From: an uncultured Spirochaetaceae bacterium
GTDB lineage: Bacteria; Spirochaetota; Spirochaetia; Treponematales; Treponemataceae
Assembly (NCBI GenBank): GCA_902789325.1
Contig: CADANN010000004.1
Location: 186,001 to 250,000, forward strand
Length of the DNA stretch: 64,000 bases
Direction of reading: 5' to 3'
In this document: positions 49,624 to 58,067 of the stretch, piece by piece
How positions within the stretch are numbered: the first letter of the stretch is position 1
Layout of the letters: every line of letters starts with the position of its first letter
Notes under the pieces: generated by a model
The model's database searches: none
The model's input: the letters and a program-made list of their open reading frames with translations, nothing else
What the model was told of the DNA's origin: nothing
Translations under genes and position numbers: made by a program

Positions 49624-49657
49624 AACTTAAAGACATTTTTTTGGAAGGGATTTTGAA

Positions 49658-51781
49658 ATGGCTAAGAAGACAAAAACTCCGCAGACTCTTGTTATCGTAG
49701 AGTCTCCGACAAAGGCACACACAATCGAGAAGTACCTTGGACCTGGTTATGTGGTTCGTGCTTCGGTTGGACACCTTATAGACCTGCCTAAGTCGCGCAT
49801 GGCAATCGATATTGAAAATGGATTCCAGCCAGAATACATTACGGTTCGCGGAAAGGCGAAATTACTTAAAGAACTCCAGAAGGAAGCAAAGAAATCAGAA
49901 GCTGTCCTTCTTGCATCCGATAACGACCGCGAAGGTGAGGCAATTGCCTGGCACTTGAACCGTGCATTACGCGATAAGACTGACGCTAAAATCAGCCGAA
50001 TCGTATTCAACGAAATTACTCCAACTGCAATTACAGAGGCTGTAAAGCACCCTGGCGAAATTGTAGAAGCTAAGGTAAATGCTCAGAAGGCTCGCCGTGT
50101 TCTTGACCGTCTTGTTGGTTATAACTTGAGTCCGCTTTTGTGGGTAAAGGTAAAGAATGGTCTTTCTGCAGGACGTGTACAGTCGGTAGCATTGCGCCTT
50201 ATCTGTGAGCGCGAAAAGGAAGTAGAAGACTTTTTGCCGGAAGAGTACTGGTCGCTTGATGCAGACTTCATTAAGGGTAAGTCTAATTTTACTGCGCAGC
50301 TCGTAAAGTATAAGGGTGAGGCGCCAGAGCTTAAGAGCGAGGCTGCCGTAAACGATATCATTGAAACTATCAAAAATTCTGAAAGCAAGGTTTCTTCAAT
50401 AAAGAAGACTGAAAAAACTGTTCGCCCTAAGCCACCTTTTACAACTTCAAAACTCCAGCAGGCTGCAGCAAACAAACTTGGCTTTACTTCCCGCAAGACT
50501 ATGCAGATTGCACAGCAGCTTTACGAAGGTATTCAGATTGGCGAAAATCATGTCGGTCTTATTACTTACATGCGTACAGACTCTGTACGTATTTCAGAAA
50601 CAGCTTTGGCTGATGTTCGTGAATGGCTTTCAAAAAATCATCCTGCAGAATTGCCTCCAGAACCAATCCATTATGCCGTTGGAAAATCTGCACAGGACGC
50701 CCATGAAGGTATCCGTCCAACATATACATCATATACTCCAGAGAGTGTAAAAGAATATCTTTCACATGATCAGTTCCGTTTGTACTCAATTATCTGGGAG
50801 CGCTTTGTATCAAGTCAGATGAACAATGCAAAGATGGTTACTACTTCAGTTGAAATTGAAGCAGGAGATGCTCTCTTCCGCGTTGCTGCTAGTAAAGTTT
50901 CTGAAAAGGGCTTTTATCAGGTAATCAAGCTGCTTTCTTCTAAAGAGGAAAAATCTTCGAGCCTTCCTGCTATGAAAGAGGGCGAGGTTCTTACTGTAGA
51001 TAACTTCCATCCAGAACAGCACTTTACACAGGGACCAGCACGTTACACAGATGCTTCAATTGTTCGTATGCTCGAGGAAAAGGGAATCGGTCGTCCATCA
51101 ACTTATGCAACAATCATTTCTGTATTGCTCGACCGCTACTATGTAACTAGAAGTAACAAACAGTTGGTTCCAACTCAGCTTGGTAAGATGATTAATAAGA
51201 TTCTCGTTGAATCTTTCCCTGCTGTTATTAACGAAGAGTTTACTGCCAAGGTAGAAAACGAACTCGACCAGGTAGAAGAAGACGAGCTTGTTTGGAACGA
51301 TATTATTTCTGATTTCTATGGTCCATTCAAAGAGACTGTTGATAATGTAATGGAGCATCAGGAAAGTATTAAGGGCTTCCTTGATGAAGAAACTGACAAG
51401 GTTTGTGAGCTTTGTGGTAAGCCAATGGTAAAGAAACTCGGTCGCTTCGGCTTCTTCCTTGCATGTTCAGGATTCCCAGAGTGTCATAATACAAAGTCTA
51501 TTCCACTTGCTAAGTGTCCTGTTTGCGGAGATGGTGAAATCGTTGAGCGCAAGACAAAGGGGCGCGGAAAGGCTTTCTACGGTTGTACAAATTATCCAAC
51601 CTGTACCTTTATCAGTCACTTTAAGCCAATTGACCAGTACTGTCCAAAGTGCGGCTGGTTCCTTGTTGAAAAGTTCGACAAGAAGAACGGTGCTTATAAG
51701 TCTTGTATTAATCCAGACTGCGACTATCTCCATACTAGTGGAGAGGAAGCTGCGGTTATGCCTGCAGAGGGTGACGAGTAA
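49658..51781 (+). CDS. topA: DNA topoisomerase I
   Basis: Type IA enzyme that relaxes negative supercoils. The 707 residues contain the TOPRIM domain (LVIVESPTKAHTIEKYL, LASDNDREGEAIAWHL), SAGRVQSVALRLICERE, active-site Tyr304 in GLITYMRTDSVRIS, and EGIGRPSTYATII. The C-terminal part has zinc-finger modules, with Cys pairs in CELCGKPM, CPVCGDGE and CPKCGWFL. AAGGGA precedes the ATG. It ends the division-to-DNA cluster and is followed by a terminator. Confidence 0.97.
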   Translation: MAKKTKTPQTLVIVESPTKAHTIEKYLGPGYVVRASVGHLIDLPKSRMAIDIENGFQPEYITVRGKAKLLKELQKEAKKSEAVLLASDNDREGEAIAWHLNRALRDKTDAKISRIVFNEITPTAITEAVKHPGEIVEAKVNAQKARRVLDRLVGYNLSPLLWVKVKNGLSAGRVQSVALRLICEREKEVEDFLPEEYWSLDADFIKGKSNFTAQLVKYKGEAPELKSEAAVNDIIETIKNSESKVSSIKKTEKTVRPKPPFTTSKLQQAAANKLGFTSRKTMQIAQQLYEGIQIGENHVGLITYMRTDSVRISETALADVREWLSKNHPAELPPEPIHYAVGKSAQDAHEGIRPTYTSYTPESVKEYLSHDQFRLYSIIWERFVSSQMNNAKMVTTSVEIEAGDALFRVAASKVSEKGFYQVIKLLSSKEEKSSSLPAMKEGEVLTVDNFHPEQHFTQGPARYTDASIVRMLEEKGIGRPSTYATIISVLLDRYYVTRSNKQLVPTQLGKMINKILVESFPAVINEEFTAKVENELDQVEEDELVWNDIISDFYGPFKETVDNVMEHQESIKGFLDEETDKVCELCGKPMVKKLGRFGFFLACSGFPECHNTKSIPLAKCPVCGDGEIVERKTKGRGKAFYGCTNYPTCTFISHFKPIDQYCPKCGWFLVEKFDKKNGAYKSCINPDCDYLHTSGEEAAVMPAEGDE

Positions 51782-51808
51782 AGCTTAAAATCGAAATAAA
51801 TGAAACAG

Positions 51809-51838
51809 AACGACGTGTTTTACAGCACGTCGTTTTTT
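51809..51838 (+). terminator. Intrinsic terminator of topA
   Basis: AACGACGTG and CACGTCGTT (loop TTTTACAG) make a nine-base stem followed by a T run. Confidence 0.88.
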
Positions 51839-51840
51839 AT

Positions 51841-51869
51841 TTGCTTTCTAGTGATAGTAATGCTATCAT
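51841..51869 (+). promoter_or_regulatory. Near-leaderless promoter of the glycerol operon
   Basis: TTGCTT (51841-51846), 17 bases and TATCAT (51864-51869) end seven bases before the ATG at 51877. No Shine-Dalgarno sequence. Confidence 0.6.
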
Positions 51870-51876
51870 ATGAAGT

Positions 51877-53373
51877 ATGGAAAATAAGAAAAAATATGTG
51901 ATTTCGCTGGATGAGGGTACGACTTCTTGCCGTGCTGTGGTTTATGATGGTAATGGGCAGCCGCTTGGTTCTAAGCAGCGCGAGTTTACTCAGATTTATC
52001 CTAAACCGGGCTGGGTAGAGCATGATGCCGAGGAGATTTTTAAGTGCCAGCTTAAAGTTCTCCAGAGTCTTTTAATCGAAAAAGAAATCAGACACGATGA
52101 GATTGCCGCAATTGGAATTACCAATCAGCGAGAGACAGTTGTAATCTGGGATAAAAAGACCGGTAAGCCTGTTTACAATGCTGTTGTGTGGCAGTGCAGA
52201 CGTACAGCTGATTATTGCGAAAGTCTTATGAAAGATGGCTGGACAGAGAAAATCCGGTCGAAGACTGGTCTTTTAATTGATGCATATTTTTCTGGTACAA
52301 AAATCAAATGGATTTTAGATAATGTTGCGGGCGTTCGTGAGCGTGCAGAGCGCGGAGAACTCCTTGCGGGAACTATTGATACCTGGCTTATCTGGAAACT
52401 TAGCGGCGGTTGCTGTCATGTAACTGACTATACTAATGCCAGCCGTACTATGCTTTTTAATATTTATAAGCTTGATTGGGATGATGAGCTTTTGAACTTG
52501 CTTGGAATTCCTCGTTGTCTTTTACCTGAGGTGCGCGATTCTTCCTGCGTTTACTGCGAAACTGATTCTGAAATCTGCGGCTTTAGTGTTCCTCTTGCTT
52601 CGGCAGTAGGGGACCAGCAGGCGGCTCTTTTTGGACAGGGTTGTTTTAATAAAGGCGATGCTAAGAATACTTACGGCACGGGCTGTTTCATGCTTATGAA
52701 TACTGGTGACAAGCCGGTTGCTTCCAAACAGCTTTTGACTACGATTGCTCTTGGTATGAATGGTAAGGTTGAGTATGCGCTTGAGGGTAGTGTCTTTATT
52801 GGTGGTGCTGTAATCAAGTGGCTTCGTGATGAGGTTGAACTGATTTCTTCTGCGCCGGAGATTGATCGTCTTGCGGAATCGGTACCTGATTCCAACGGTT
52901 GTTATCTTGTGCCTGCCTTTGTAGGACTTGGAACTCCATATTGGGATATGTATGCCCGCGGAACAATTGTTGGTCTTACCCGTGGTGTAAAAAAGGCTCA
53001 TATCTGTCGTGCTGCACTTGAAGGAATTGCCTACGAGGTGCGCGACGTTCTTGATACTATGGTTGCTGATTCGGGAACACCTATTAATACACTGAATGTA
53101 GATGGCGGAGCCTGTGTCAGCAATATCATGATGCAGTTCCAGGCTGATATTTTGAATACTAAGGTTTGTCGTCCTAAGAATGTTGAAACTACTGCGCTTG
53201 GTGCTGCTTATCTTGCTGGACTTGCTGTAGGCTTCTGGAAGAGTAAAGAAGAAATCCTGCAGCGTCGAGAGACTGAGAGAATGTTTGAACCAACTATGAG
53301 TAGTGAGACTCGCGACGGGCTTTATTCTGGCTGGAAGAAGGCTGTAGAAAAAGCAAAAGGATGGGCTGAATAG
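51877..53373 (+). CDS. glpK: Glycerol kinase
   Basis: Phosphorylates glycerol to glycerol 3-phosphate. The 498-residue FGGY kinase has the phosphate motif [49 protein letters not shown] (in part), [55 protein letters not shown], and [18 protein letters not shown] near the C-terminus. Length is that of the family. It opens a four-gene operon for glycerol use, with 13 bases to the next gene. Confidence 0.97.
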   Translation: MENKKKYVISLDEGTTSCRAVVYDGNGQPLGSKQREFTQIYPKPGWVEHDAEEIFKCQLKVLQSLLIEKEIRHDEIAAIGITNQRETVVIWDKKTGKPVYNAVVWQCRRTADYCESLMKDGWTEKIRSKTGLLIDAYFSGTKIKWILDNVAGVRERAERGELLAGTIDTWLIWKLSGGCCHVTDYTNASRTMLFNIYKLDWDDELLNLLGIPRCLLPEVRDSSCVYCETDSEICGFSVPLASAVGDQQAALFGQGCFNKGDAKNTYGTGCFMLMNTGDKPVASKQLLTTIALGMNGKVEYALEGSVFIGGAVIKWLRDEVELISSAPEIDRLAESVPDSNGCYLVPAFVGLGTPYWDMYARGTIVGLTRGVKKAHICRAALEGIAYEVRDVLDTMVADSGTPINTLNVDGGACVSNIMMQFQADILNTKVCRPKNVETTALGAAYLAGLAVGFWKSKEEILQRRETERMFEPTMSSETRDGLYSGWKKAVEKAKGWAE

Positions 53374-53386
53374 CTGGAGGCGTTGA

Positions 53387-54844
53387 ATGATTTATGATGT
53401 AGCAATAATTGGCGGGGGTATTGTCGGCGCTTGTATTGCGCGGGAACTCTCTAAATATAAAGGCCAGTTTTGTATTATTGAAAAAGCTGATGATGTAGCC
53501 TGCGGAACAAGTAAGGCAAACTCGGGAATTGTTCATGCGGGCTTTGACGCTAAGCCAGGTACTTTGATGGCAAAACTTAATGTTGAGGGCGCTGCCATGT
53601 ATCCTGAGCTGGCAAAATCTCTGCATTTTGATTATAAGAATAACGGTTCTCTGGTTATCGGATTTAATGATGATGACATGGAGCATATCAAGAAGCTCTA
53701 TGAGCGTGGACAGGCTAATGGCGTGCCGGCTTTGCGCGTGATTGACGGGGAAGAACTTCATAAGCTTGAACCAAGCGTGAGCGAAGAAGCCTGCGGCGCC
53801 CTGTTTGCAGAGTCTGCAGGTATCGTGAGCCCTTATATGGCAACCTGGGCCTTTGCGGAAAATGCAGTTATGAACGGTGTAAAACTTTTCCGCGAAACTG
53901 AAGTTCATGGAATTGAAAAGACAGGTGATGGGCTCTTTGCCATTCATACAGGAAAAAGCGACATTCAGGCAAAGTGCGTGGTAAATGCAGCAGGCCTCTA
54001 TGCAGATCAGATTTCTGCTATGGCAGGTGCAAGAGACTTTGTAATTAAGCCTCGCCGTGGTGAATACTATCTGCTTGATAATAAATGTGCTTCACTCGCA
54101 AGTCATACACTTTTCCAGACTCCGGATAAAATGGGTAAGGGCGTTCTGGTAACTCCAACTGTAGATGGAAATATTCTTTCTGGTCCTACAGCGGCTGATG
54201 GTGACGACAAGACTGCAACAGAAACAACTGCGGCAGGACAGGATGAAGTATTCATTAAATCTGGAAAAACTATTCCGGATATTCCTCGTCGTAATATCAT
54301 TAACTCTTTTGCGGGTGTACGTGCCCTTGCTTACAATGCAGACGGTACTCCTGTAAATGATTTTATTATTGAAGAAGATGCTAAGGTTCGCGGCTTTGTG
54401 AACGTTGCCGGAATCTGTTCGCCGGGACTTACTGCCGCTCCTGCGATAGGTATTTATGTTGTTGATATCATAGAAAAAATCCGTGGGCAGGCTTGGGAAA
54501 AGAATCCTGATTTTGTTGGCGTTCGTAAGGGAATTGAATCCTTTAAGGATGCTGATGATGAACGCCGTGCCCAGCTGATTGAAGAGAATCCTTTGTACGG
54601 AAGAATTATCTGCCGCTGTGAAATGATTACCGAGGGCGAGATTGTTGCGGCAATAAAGTCTCCGGTTGGGGCAGTTGATCTGGATGGTGTTAAGCGCCGT
54701 ACCCGTGCCGGTATGGGACGTTGTCAGAGTGGTTTCTGTTCGCCTCGTGTTACAGAGATTTTGAGCCGGGAGCTTAGCATTCCTATGACAGATGTTCGTA
54801 AGAACGGCGGTTGCTCATATATTTTGACAGGCAAGACACGATAG
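53387..54844 (+). CDS. Anaerobic glycerol-3-phosphate dehydrogenase-like FAD oxidoreductase
   Basis: Oxidises glycerol 3-phosphate to dihydroxyacetone phosphate. The 485-residue protein has the N-terminal FAD-binding motif DVAIIGGGIVGACIARELS, SKANSGIVHAGFDAKPG, and a DAO-type fold, then a BFD-like [2Fe-2S] domain near the C-terminus with Cys409, Cys411, Cys446 and Cys451 (RIICRCEM, GMGRCQSGFC). This is the GlpA type, and the presence of glpK upstream supports glycerol 3-phosphate as substrate. GGAGG is found before the ATG. The next gene starts 16 bases later. GlpA-like or GlpO-like naming is not settled. Confidence 0.9.
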   Translation: MIYDVAIIGGGIVGACIARELSKYKGQFCIIEKADDVACGTSKANSGIVHAGFDAKPGTLMAKLNVEGAAMYPELAKSLHFDYKNNGSLVIGFNDDDMEHIKKLYERGQANGVPALRVIDGEELHKLEPSVSEEACGALFAESAGIVSPYMATWAFAENAVMNGVKLFRETEVHGIEKTGDGLFAIHTGKSDIQAKCVVNAAGLYADQISAMAGARDFVIKPRRGEYYLLDNKCASLASHTLFQTPDKMGKGVLVTPTVDGNILSGPTAADGDDKTATETTAAGQDEVFIKSGKTIPDIPRRNIINSFAGVRALAYNADGTPVNDFIIEEDAKVRGFVNVAGICSPGLTAAPAIGIYVVDIIEKIRGQAWEKNPDFVGVRKGIESFKDADDERRAQLIEENPLYGRIICRCEMITEGEIVAAIKSPVGAVDLDGVKRRTRAGMGRCQSGFCSPRVTEILSRELSIPMTDVRKNGGCSYILTGKTR

Positions 54845-54860
54845 GCAGGAGGGCTGATTT

Positions 54861-56144
54861 ATGGAATTGAAATATGACATTGTTGTAATAGGCGGCGGCC
54901 CTGCTGGAATGGCGGCGGCAATTGCTGCAAAAAAAGCTGGCACAGACAGCATTTTAATTTTGGAACGTGATACAAGAATCGGTGGAATCCTGCTTCAGTG
55001 TATTCATAACGGCTTTGGGCTTCATTATTTTGGTGAAGAACTTACAGGTCCTGAGTATGCGGCCCGTTTTTCTGATGAAGTAGAACAGCTTGGAATCGAA
55101 TATAAAACCGATACCATGGTGCTCGAAGTTGAAAAGGGCGAGGAAAGTCACAGCGTAACAGCTATAAACACAGTAGACGGTCTTATGAAAATTACCGCCA
55201 AGGCTGTTATTCTTGCGACAGGCTGTCGTGAAAGAACCCGTGGTGCGCTTATCATTCCTGGAACAAGACCGGCTGGTATTTTTACTGCGGGTGCTGCCCA
55301 GCGCTTTGTAAATATTGACGGCTATATGCCTGGCCGCAAGGTTGTAATTCTTGGTTCTGGTGATATCGGATTGATTATGGCACGACGTCTCACACTCGAG
55401 GGCGCCGAGGTAAAACTTGTCTGCGAGGTTATGCCTTTCAGTTCTGGTCTGCGTCGTAACATTGTTCAGTGTGTTGAAAACTTTAATATTCCATTGAAGT
55501 TCAGTCATACAATTGTTCAGATTCATGGAAAGGAGCGCGTGGAAGGAGTTACTGTTGCAGCAGTTGATTCTAACCGTAAGCCTATTGCCGGAACCGAAGA
55601 GTTTATTGAATGTGATACTCTGCTTCTTTCAGTTGGTCTCATTCCTGAGAACGAAATTGCCAGCGGCTGTAAAATTGCAATTGATTCCGCTACCAGCGGC
55701 CCTGTTGTAAATGAGCATATGCAGTCTTCTGTGCCTGGTATTTTTGCCTGCGGAAACACAGTACATGTTCACGACCTTGTAGACTTTGTAACGGCAGAAA
55801 GTCTTCGTGCCGGCGAAAATGCTGCTAAATATGTTCAGGGAAAAATCACTGCGAATGGAGAAAAAATCATTCTGCGCCCTGGAAACCGTGTGCGCTATAC
55901 TGTGCCTCAGTATATTGAGTCTCGTGTCCAGGACGGAAATGTTTCTATCATGTTCCGCGTAACAGATGTTTATAAAGATGTTTATCTTGAAGTTTCGAGC
56001 GGCAATGAAGTATTGAAATCAGTTCGTAAAAAGGTTGTGCGCCCTGGCGAAATGCAGGTTGTTGAACTTGCTCCAGATCAGATAAAAAGCGCCGGTGGCG
56101 ACATTACAGTTTCAATCCAGCTTCCACAGGAGGTAGCAGAATGA
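54861..56144 (+). CDS. NAD(P)/FAD-dependent oxidoreductase
   Basis: A 427-residue flavoprotein with an FAD-binding motif at the start (DIVVIGGGPAGMAAAIAAKKAG, quoted around GGGPAG) and a second dinucleotide-binding motif near residue 160 (RKVVILGSGDIGLIMARRL). It belongs to the pyridine nucleotide-disulphide-type oxidoreductases, with a CRERTRG redox-like motif after ATG. It probably accepts electrons from the upstream dehydrogenase and hands them to NAD or another carrier, in place of GlpB. A GGAGG precedes the ATG. The last codons overlap the DUF1667 gene by four bases. Confidence 0.85.
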   Translation: MELKYDIVVIGGGPAGMAAAIAAKKAGTDSILILERDTRIGGILLQCIHNGFGLHYFGEELTGPEYAARFSDEVEQLGIEYKTDTMVLEVEKGEESHSVTAINTVDGLMKITAKAVILATGCRERTRGALIIPGTRPAGIFTAGAAQRFVNIDGYMPGRKVVILGSGDIGLIMARRLTLEGAEVKLVCEVMPFSSGLRRNIVQCVENFNIPLKFSHTIVQIHGKERVEGVTVAAVDSNRKPIAGTEEFIECDTLLLSVGLIPENEIASGCKIAIDSATSGPVVNEHMQSSVPGIFACGNTVHVHDLVDFVTAESLRAGENAAKYVQGKITANGEKIILRPGNRVRYTVPQYIESRVQDGNVSIMFRVTDVYKDVYLEVSSGNEVLKSVRKKVVRPGEMQVVELAPDQIKSAGGDITVSIQLPQEVAE

Positions 56145-56536
56145 TGGAAAATACAATCGAGAAAATCCCGCTTACCTGCATAATCTGCCCTATGGGCTGC
56201 TCAATGGAAGTAACTGTTGAAACTGATGCTAGTGGTCACAAAAAAGTTACTGGTGTAAAAGATAACGGCTGTAAACGTGGTGAACAGTATGCCGCAAAGG
56301 AACTGCAGAATCCGACCCGCACCCTTACAACTACAATAAAAGTAGAGGGAGGTGTGCTTCCTGTAGTGCCTGTAAAAACCGCCGGTGAAGTGCCTAAGGC
56401 AAGCCTGCTCCAGTGCATGGAAGTTGTGCGTAGAGCCAGCTGCAAAGCCCCGGTAAAACGCGGCGATATCCTGCTTTACGATCTGCTTGGAACCGGCATA
56501 AACGTAATTGCCTGCGCGGATGTGGATAAGGTATAA
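56141..56536 (+). CDS. DUF1667 protein, cysteine-rich
   Basis: A 131-residue protein with a Cys-rich N-terminus, LTCIICPMGCSMEVTVE, then VKDNGCKRGEQYAAKELQNPTRTLTTTI, as in DUF1667 members. The cysteines CxxC..C..C could bind an Fe-S cluster. The family is regularly the last gene of operons with glpK, the GlpA-like protein and the FAD oxidoreductase, so it is probably a small electron-transfer or assembly partner; its biochemical role is not established. AGGAGG lies seven bases before the first ATG. This is the last gene of the operon. Confidence 0.85.
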   Translation: MMENTIEKIPLTCIICPMGCSMEVTVETDASGHKKVTGVKDNGCKRGEQYAAKELQNPTRTLTTTIKVEGGVLPVVPVKTAGEVPKASLLQCMEVVRRASCKAPVKRGDILLYDLLGTGINVIACADVDKV

Positions 56537-56560
56537 ATACTGCCGCTCTGATCATTTTCT

Positions 56561-56569
56561 GCCGATAAT
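56561..56569 (+). promoter_or_regulatory. GCCGATAA-type -10 element before xerC
   Basis: GCCGATAA (56561-56568) is identical to the sigma-28 -10 element, and the embedded GATAAT (56564-56569) also fits sigma-70. It ends six bases before the xerC ATG. No -35 element at a standard distance is clear, so its use is unproven. Confidence 0.4.
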
Positions 56570-56575
56570 CAAAGT

Positions 56576-57475
56576 ATGACTTTACGTGAATTGACAGATG
56601 AGTTTTTGCTTTACCTTTCGGCAGTCAGGGGACTTTCGGAAAATACTGTGATTGGTTATGGAAATGACCTTTCGCAGTTACTTGAGTTTCTGACACCCGA
56701 ACTGGATGTAAAGTCTGTTACTCGCGAAAATCTCATGCTTTGCATAGGCCAGCTTTCTAAACAAAAAAAATCGGCTGCTACCGTAAACCGTTTTATTGCG
56801 GCTGTTCGTACTCTTTTTGCTTATGCGAAGAAGCTGAATTATATCGAAAAAAATCCTTCTCTTGAAATGAAGACTGTTAAACTGCCTAAGCGTGTTCCAA
56901 ACTTTATGACTACAAGTGAAGTAAACGAGCTTTGCAATGAGCCAGTAAAGGACGAGCTTTTGTGGGCCAGCCGCGACCATGCAATTTTTCTGATGCTTTA
57001 TTCATCGGGTTGTCGTGCCAGTGAACTTGTTGGACTCAGATTAAGTGATTTTATGGATGGCGGACGTTCTGCAGTAGTTACAGGAAAAGGTAATAAACAG
57101 CGCAAAGTTTATTTTGCTCAAGAGGCCAGAAAGGCACTGGCTGAGTACCTTGCCGACAGAAAAAAGGTGCTGGAGGAAAATAAGGTGAATCCGCTGCCTG
57201 CCCAGCTTTTTATAAATCAAAAGGGTGGCCCGCTTACGACTGGCGGCCTTCGCTATATCCTCAACCGCTATTCCGGCGTGGAAGGTACAAATCATCATAT
57301 TAATCCTCATGCCTTCAGACATACCTTTGCAACAACTATGCTTGGAAATGGGGCTGATGTGCGTATGGTTCAGGAGATGCTGGGACACAGTTCAATCAGC
57401 ACAACCCAGCGCTACACCCATATTACTACTGAAAAATTAATCGAAACTTATAATAAAGCTCATCCACATTCGTAA
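56576..57475 (+). CDS. xerC: Tyrosine recombinase XerC
   Basis: Partner of XerD in chromosome-dimer resolution. The 299-residue protein has a core-binding domain (LRELTDEFLLYLSAVRGLSENTVIGYGNDLSQLLEFL, in part), and catalytic residues Arg in YSSGCRASELVGLRL, Lys in GKGNKQRKVYF, His-x-x-Arg in HAFRHTFATTML, His in MLGHSSISTTQRYTH and the Tyr in RYTH. The gene is not coupled to the glycerol operon and lies next to hslV-hslU, the standard xerC-hslVU order. Confidence 0.93.
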   Translation: MTLRELTDEFLLYLSAVRGLSENTVIGYGNDLSQLLEFLTPELDVKSVTRENLMLCIGQLSKQKKSAATVNRFIAAVRTLFAYAKKLNYIEKNPSLEMKTVKLPKRVPNFMTTSEVNELCNEPVKDELLWASRDHAIFLMLYSSGCRASELVGLRLSDFMDGGRSAVVTGKGNKQRKVYFAQEARKALAEYLADRKKVLEENKVNPLPAQLFINQKGGPLTTGGLRYILNRYSGVEGTNHHINPHAFRHTFATTMLGNGADVRMVQEMLGHSSISTTQRYTHITTEKLIETYNKAHPHS

Positions 57476-57483
57476 AATTTTAT

Positions 57484-57512
57484 TTGCCTAGCGCCCATTA
57501 AATCATTATATT
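57484..57512 (+). promoter_or_regulatory. Near-leaderless promoter of hslVU
   Basis: TTGCCT (57484-57489), 17 bases and TATATT (57507-57512) end seven bases before the hslV ATG at 57520; no Shine-Dalgarno sequence. Confidence 0.55.
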
Positions 57513-57519
57513 TTAACTT

Positions 57520-58064
57520 ATGGGAAATAAGACGAAAATCAGAAGCACCACTATTCTTGCGGTGCGCAGAAACGGACAGGTTGCCATGGCTGGTGAGGCC
57601 AGTGTACCTTGGGCGAGACAGTTTGTAAGGGAAATTCTCGCAAAGTTCGAAAGATTTATGATGGAAAGATTCTCACCGGTTTTGCGGGCTCTGTAGCTGA
57701 CGCTTTTACTCTTTTGGACCGCTTTGAAGCTAAGGTGAAGGAATATAACGGTGACATTATGCGCTCTGCAGTTGAGCTGGCTAAGGCCTGGCGTACAGAC
57801 CGCACTTTGCAGAAGCTTGAGGCTATGCTCCTTGTTGCCGACAAAAAACAGATTCTTTTGATCAGCGGCGACGGTAATGTTATAGAACCTGAGCACGATG
57901 CGATTGCAATCGGTTCGGGTGGTAATTACGCTTATTCTGCGGCCCTCGCTTATCTTGATTCTTCAGATTTGAGCGCTAAGGAGATTGCAGAGAGATCTTT
58001 GAATATCGCCGGCAGCATCTGTATTTATACAAATCAGAATTTGACTGTTGAGACATTGGAATAG
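57520..58064 (+). pseudogene. hslV: ATP-dependent protease peptidase subunit HslV, interrupted by a one-base frameshift
   Basis: Peptidase of the HslUV (ClpYQ) protease. From the ATG at 57520 the protein starts MGNKTKIRSTTILAVRRNGQVAMAG, in which the Thr-Thr at 10-11 would be the processed N-terminal nucleophile; the frame then loses the family sequence and stops at 57694-57696. In the next frame, from 57597, [25 protein letters not shown] continues to the normal C-terminus ([33 protein letters not shown]). One base is missing in GGTGA|GGCCAG at about 57596 relative to the expected GGTGAyGGCCAG (residues GDGQ). With that base restored, the length is 181 residues, normal for HslV. Sequencing error, or a true loss, cannot be told apart; hslU directly downstream is intact. 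Confidence 0.85.
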
Positions 58065-58067
58065 AAC

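Noticed and set aside
53294..53947. 217-residue open frame on the minus strand
   Set aside because: Antisense shadow of the GlpA-like gene, no ribosome-binding site or recognisable protein features.
56576..57475. Phage integrase
   Set aside because: Sequence and position before hslVU are those of XerC; no mobile-element genes are nearby.
57585..57610. Programmed ribosomal frameshift in hslV
   Set aside because: No slippery heptamer, no stimulatory stem or stop codon arrangement at the site; simple loss of one base explains it.
57609..58064. Separate short gene for an HslV-like protein of 151 residues
   Set aside because: It starts inside the HslV domain at a TTG without ribosome-binding site; it is the second part of the frameshifted hslV.
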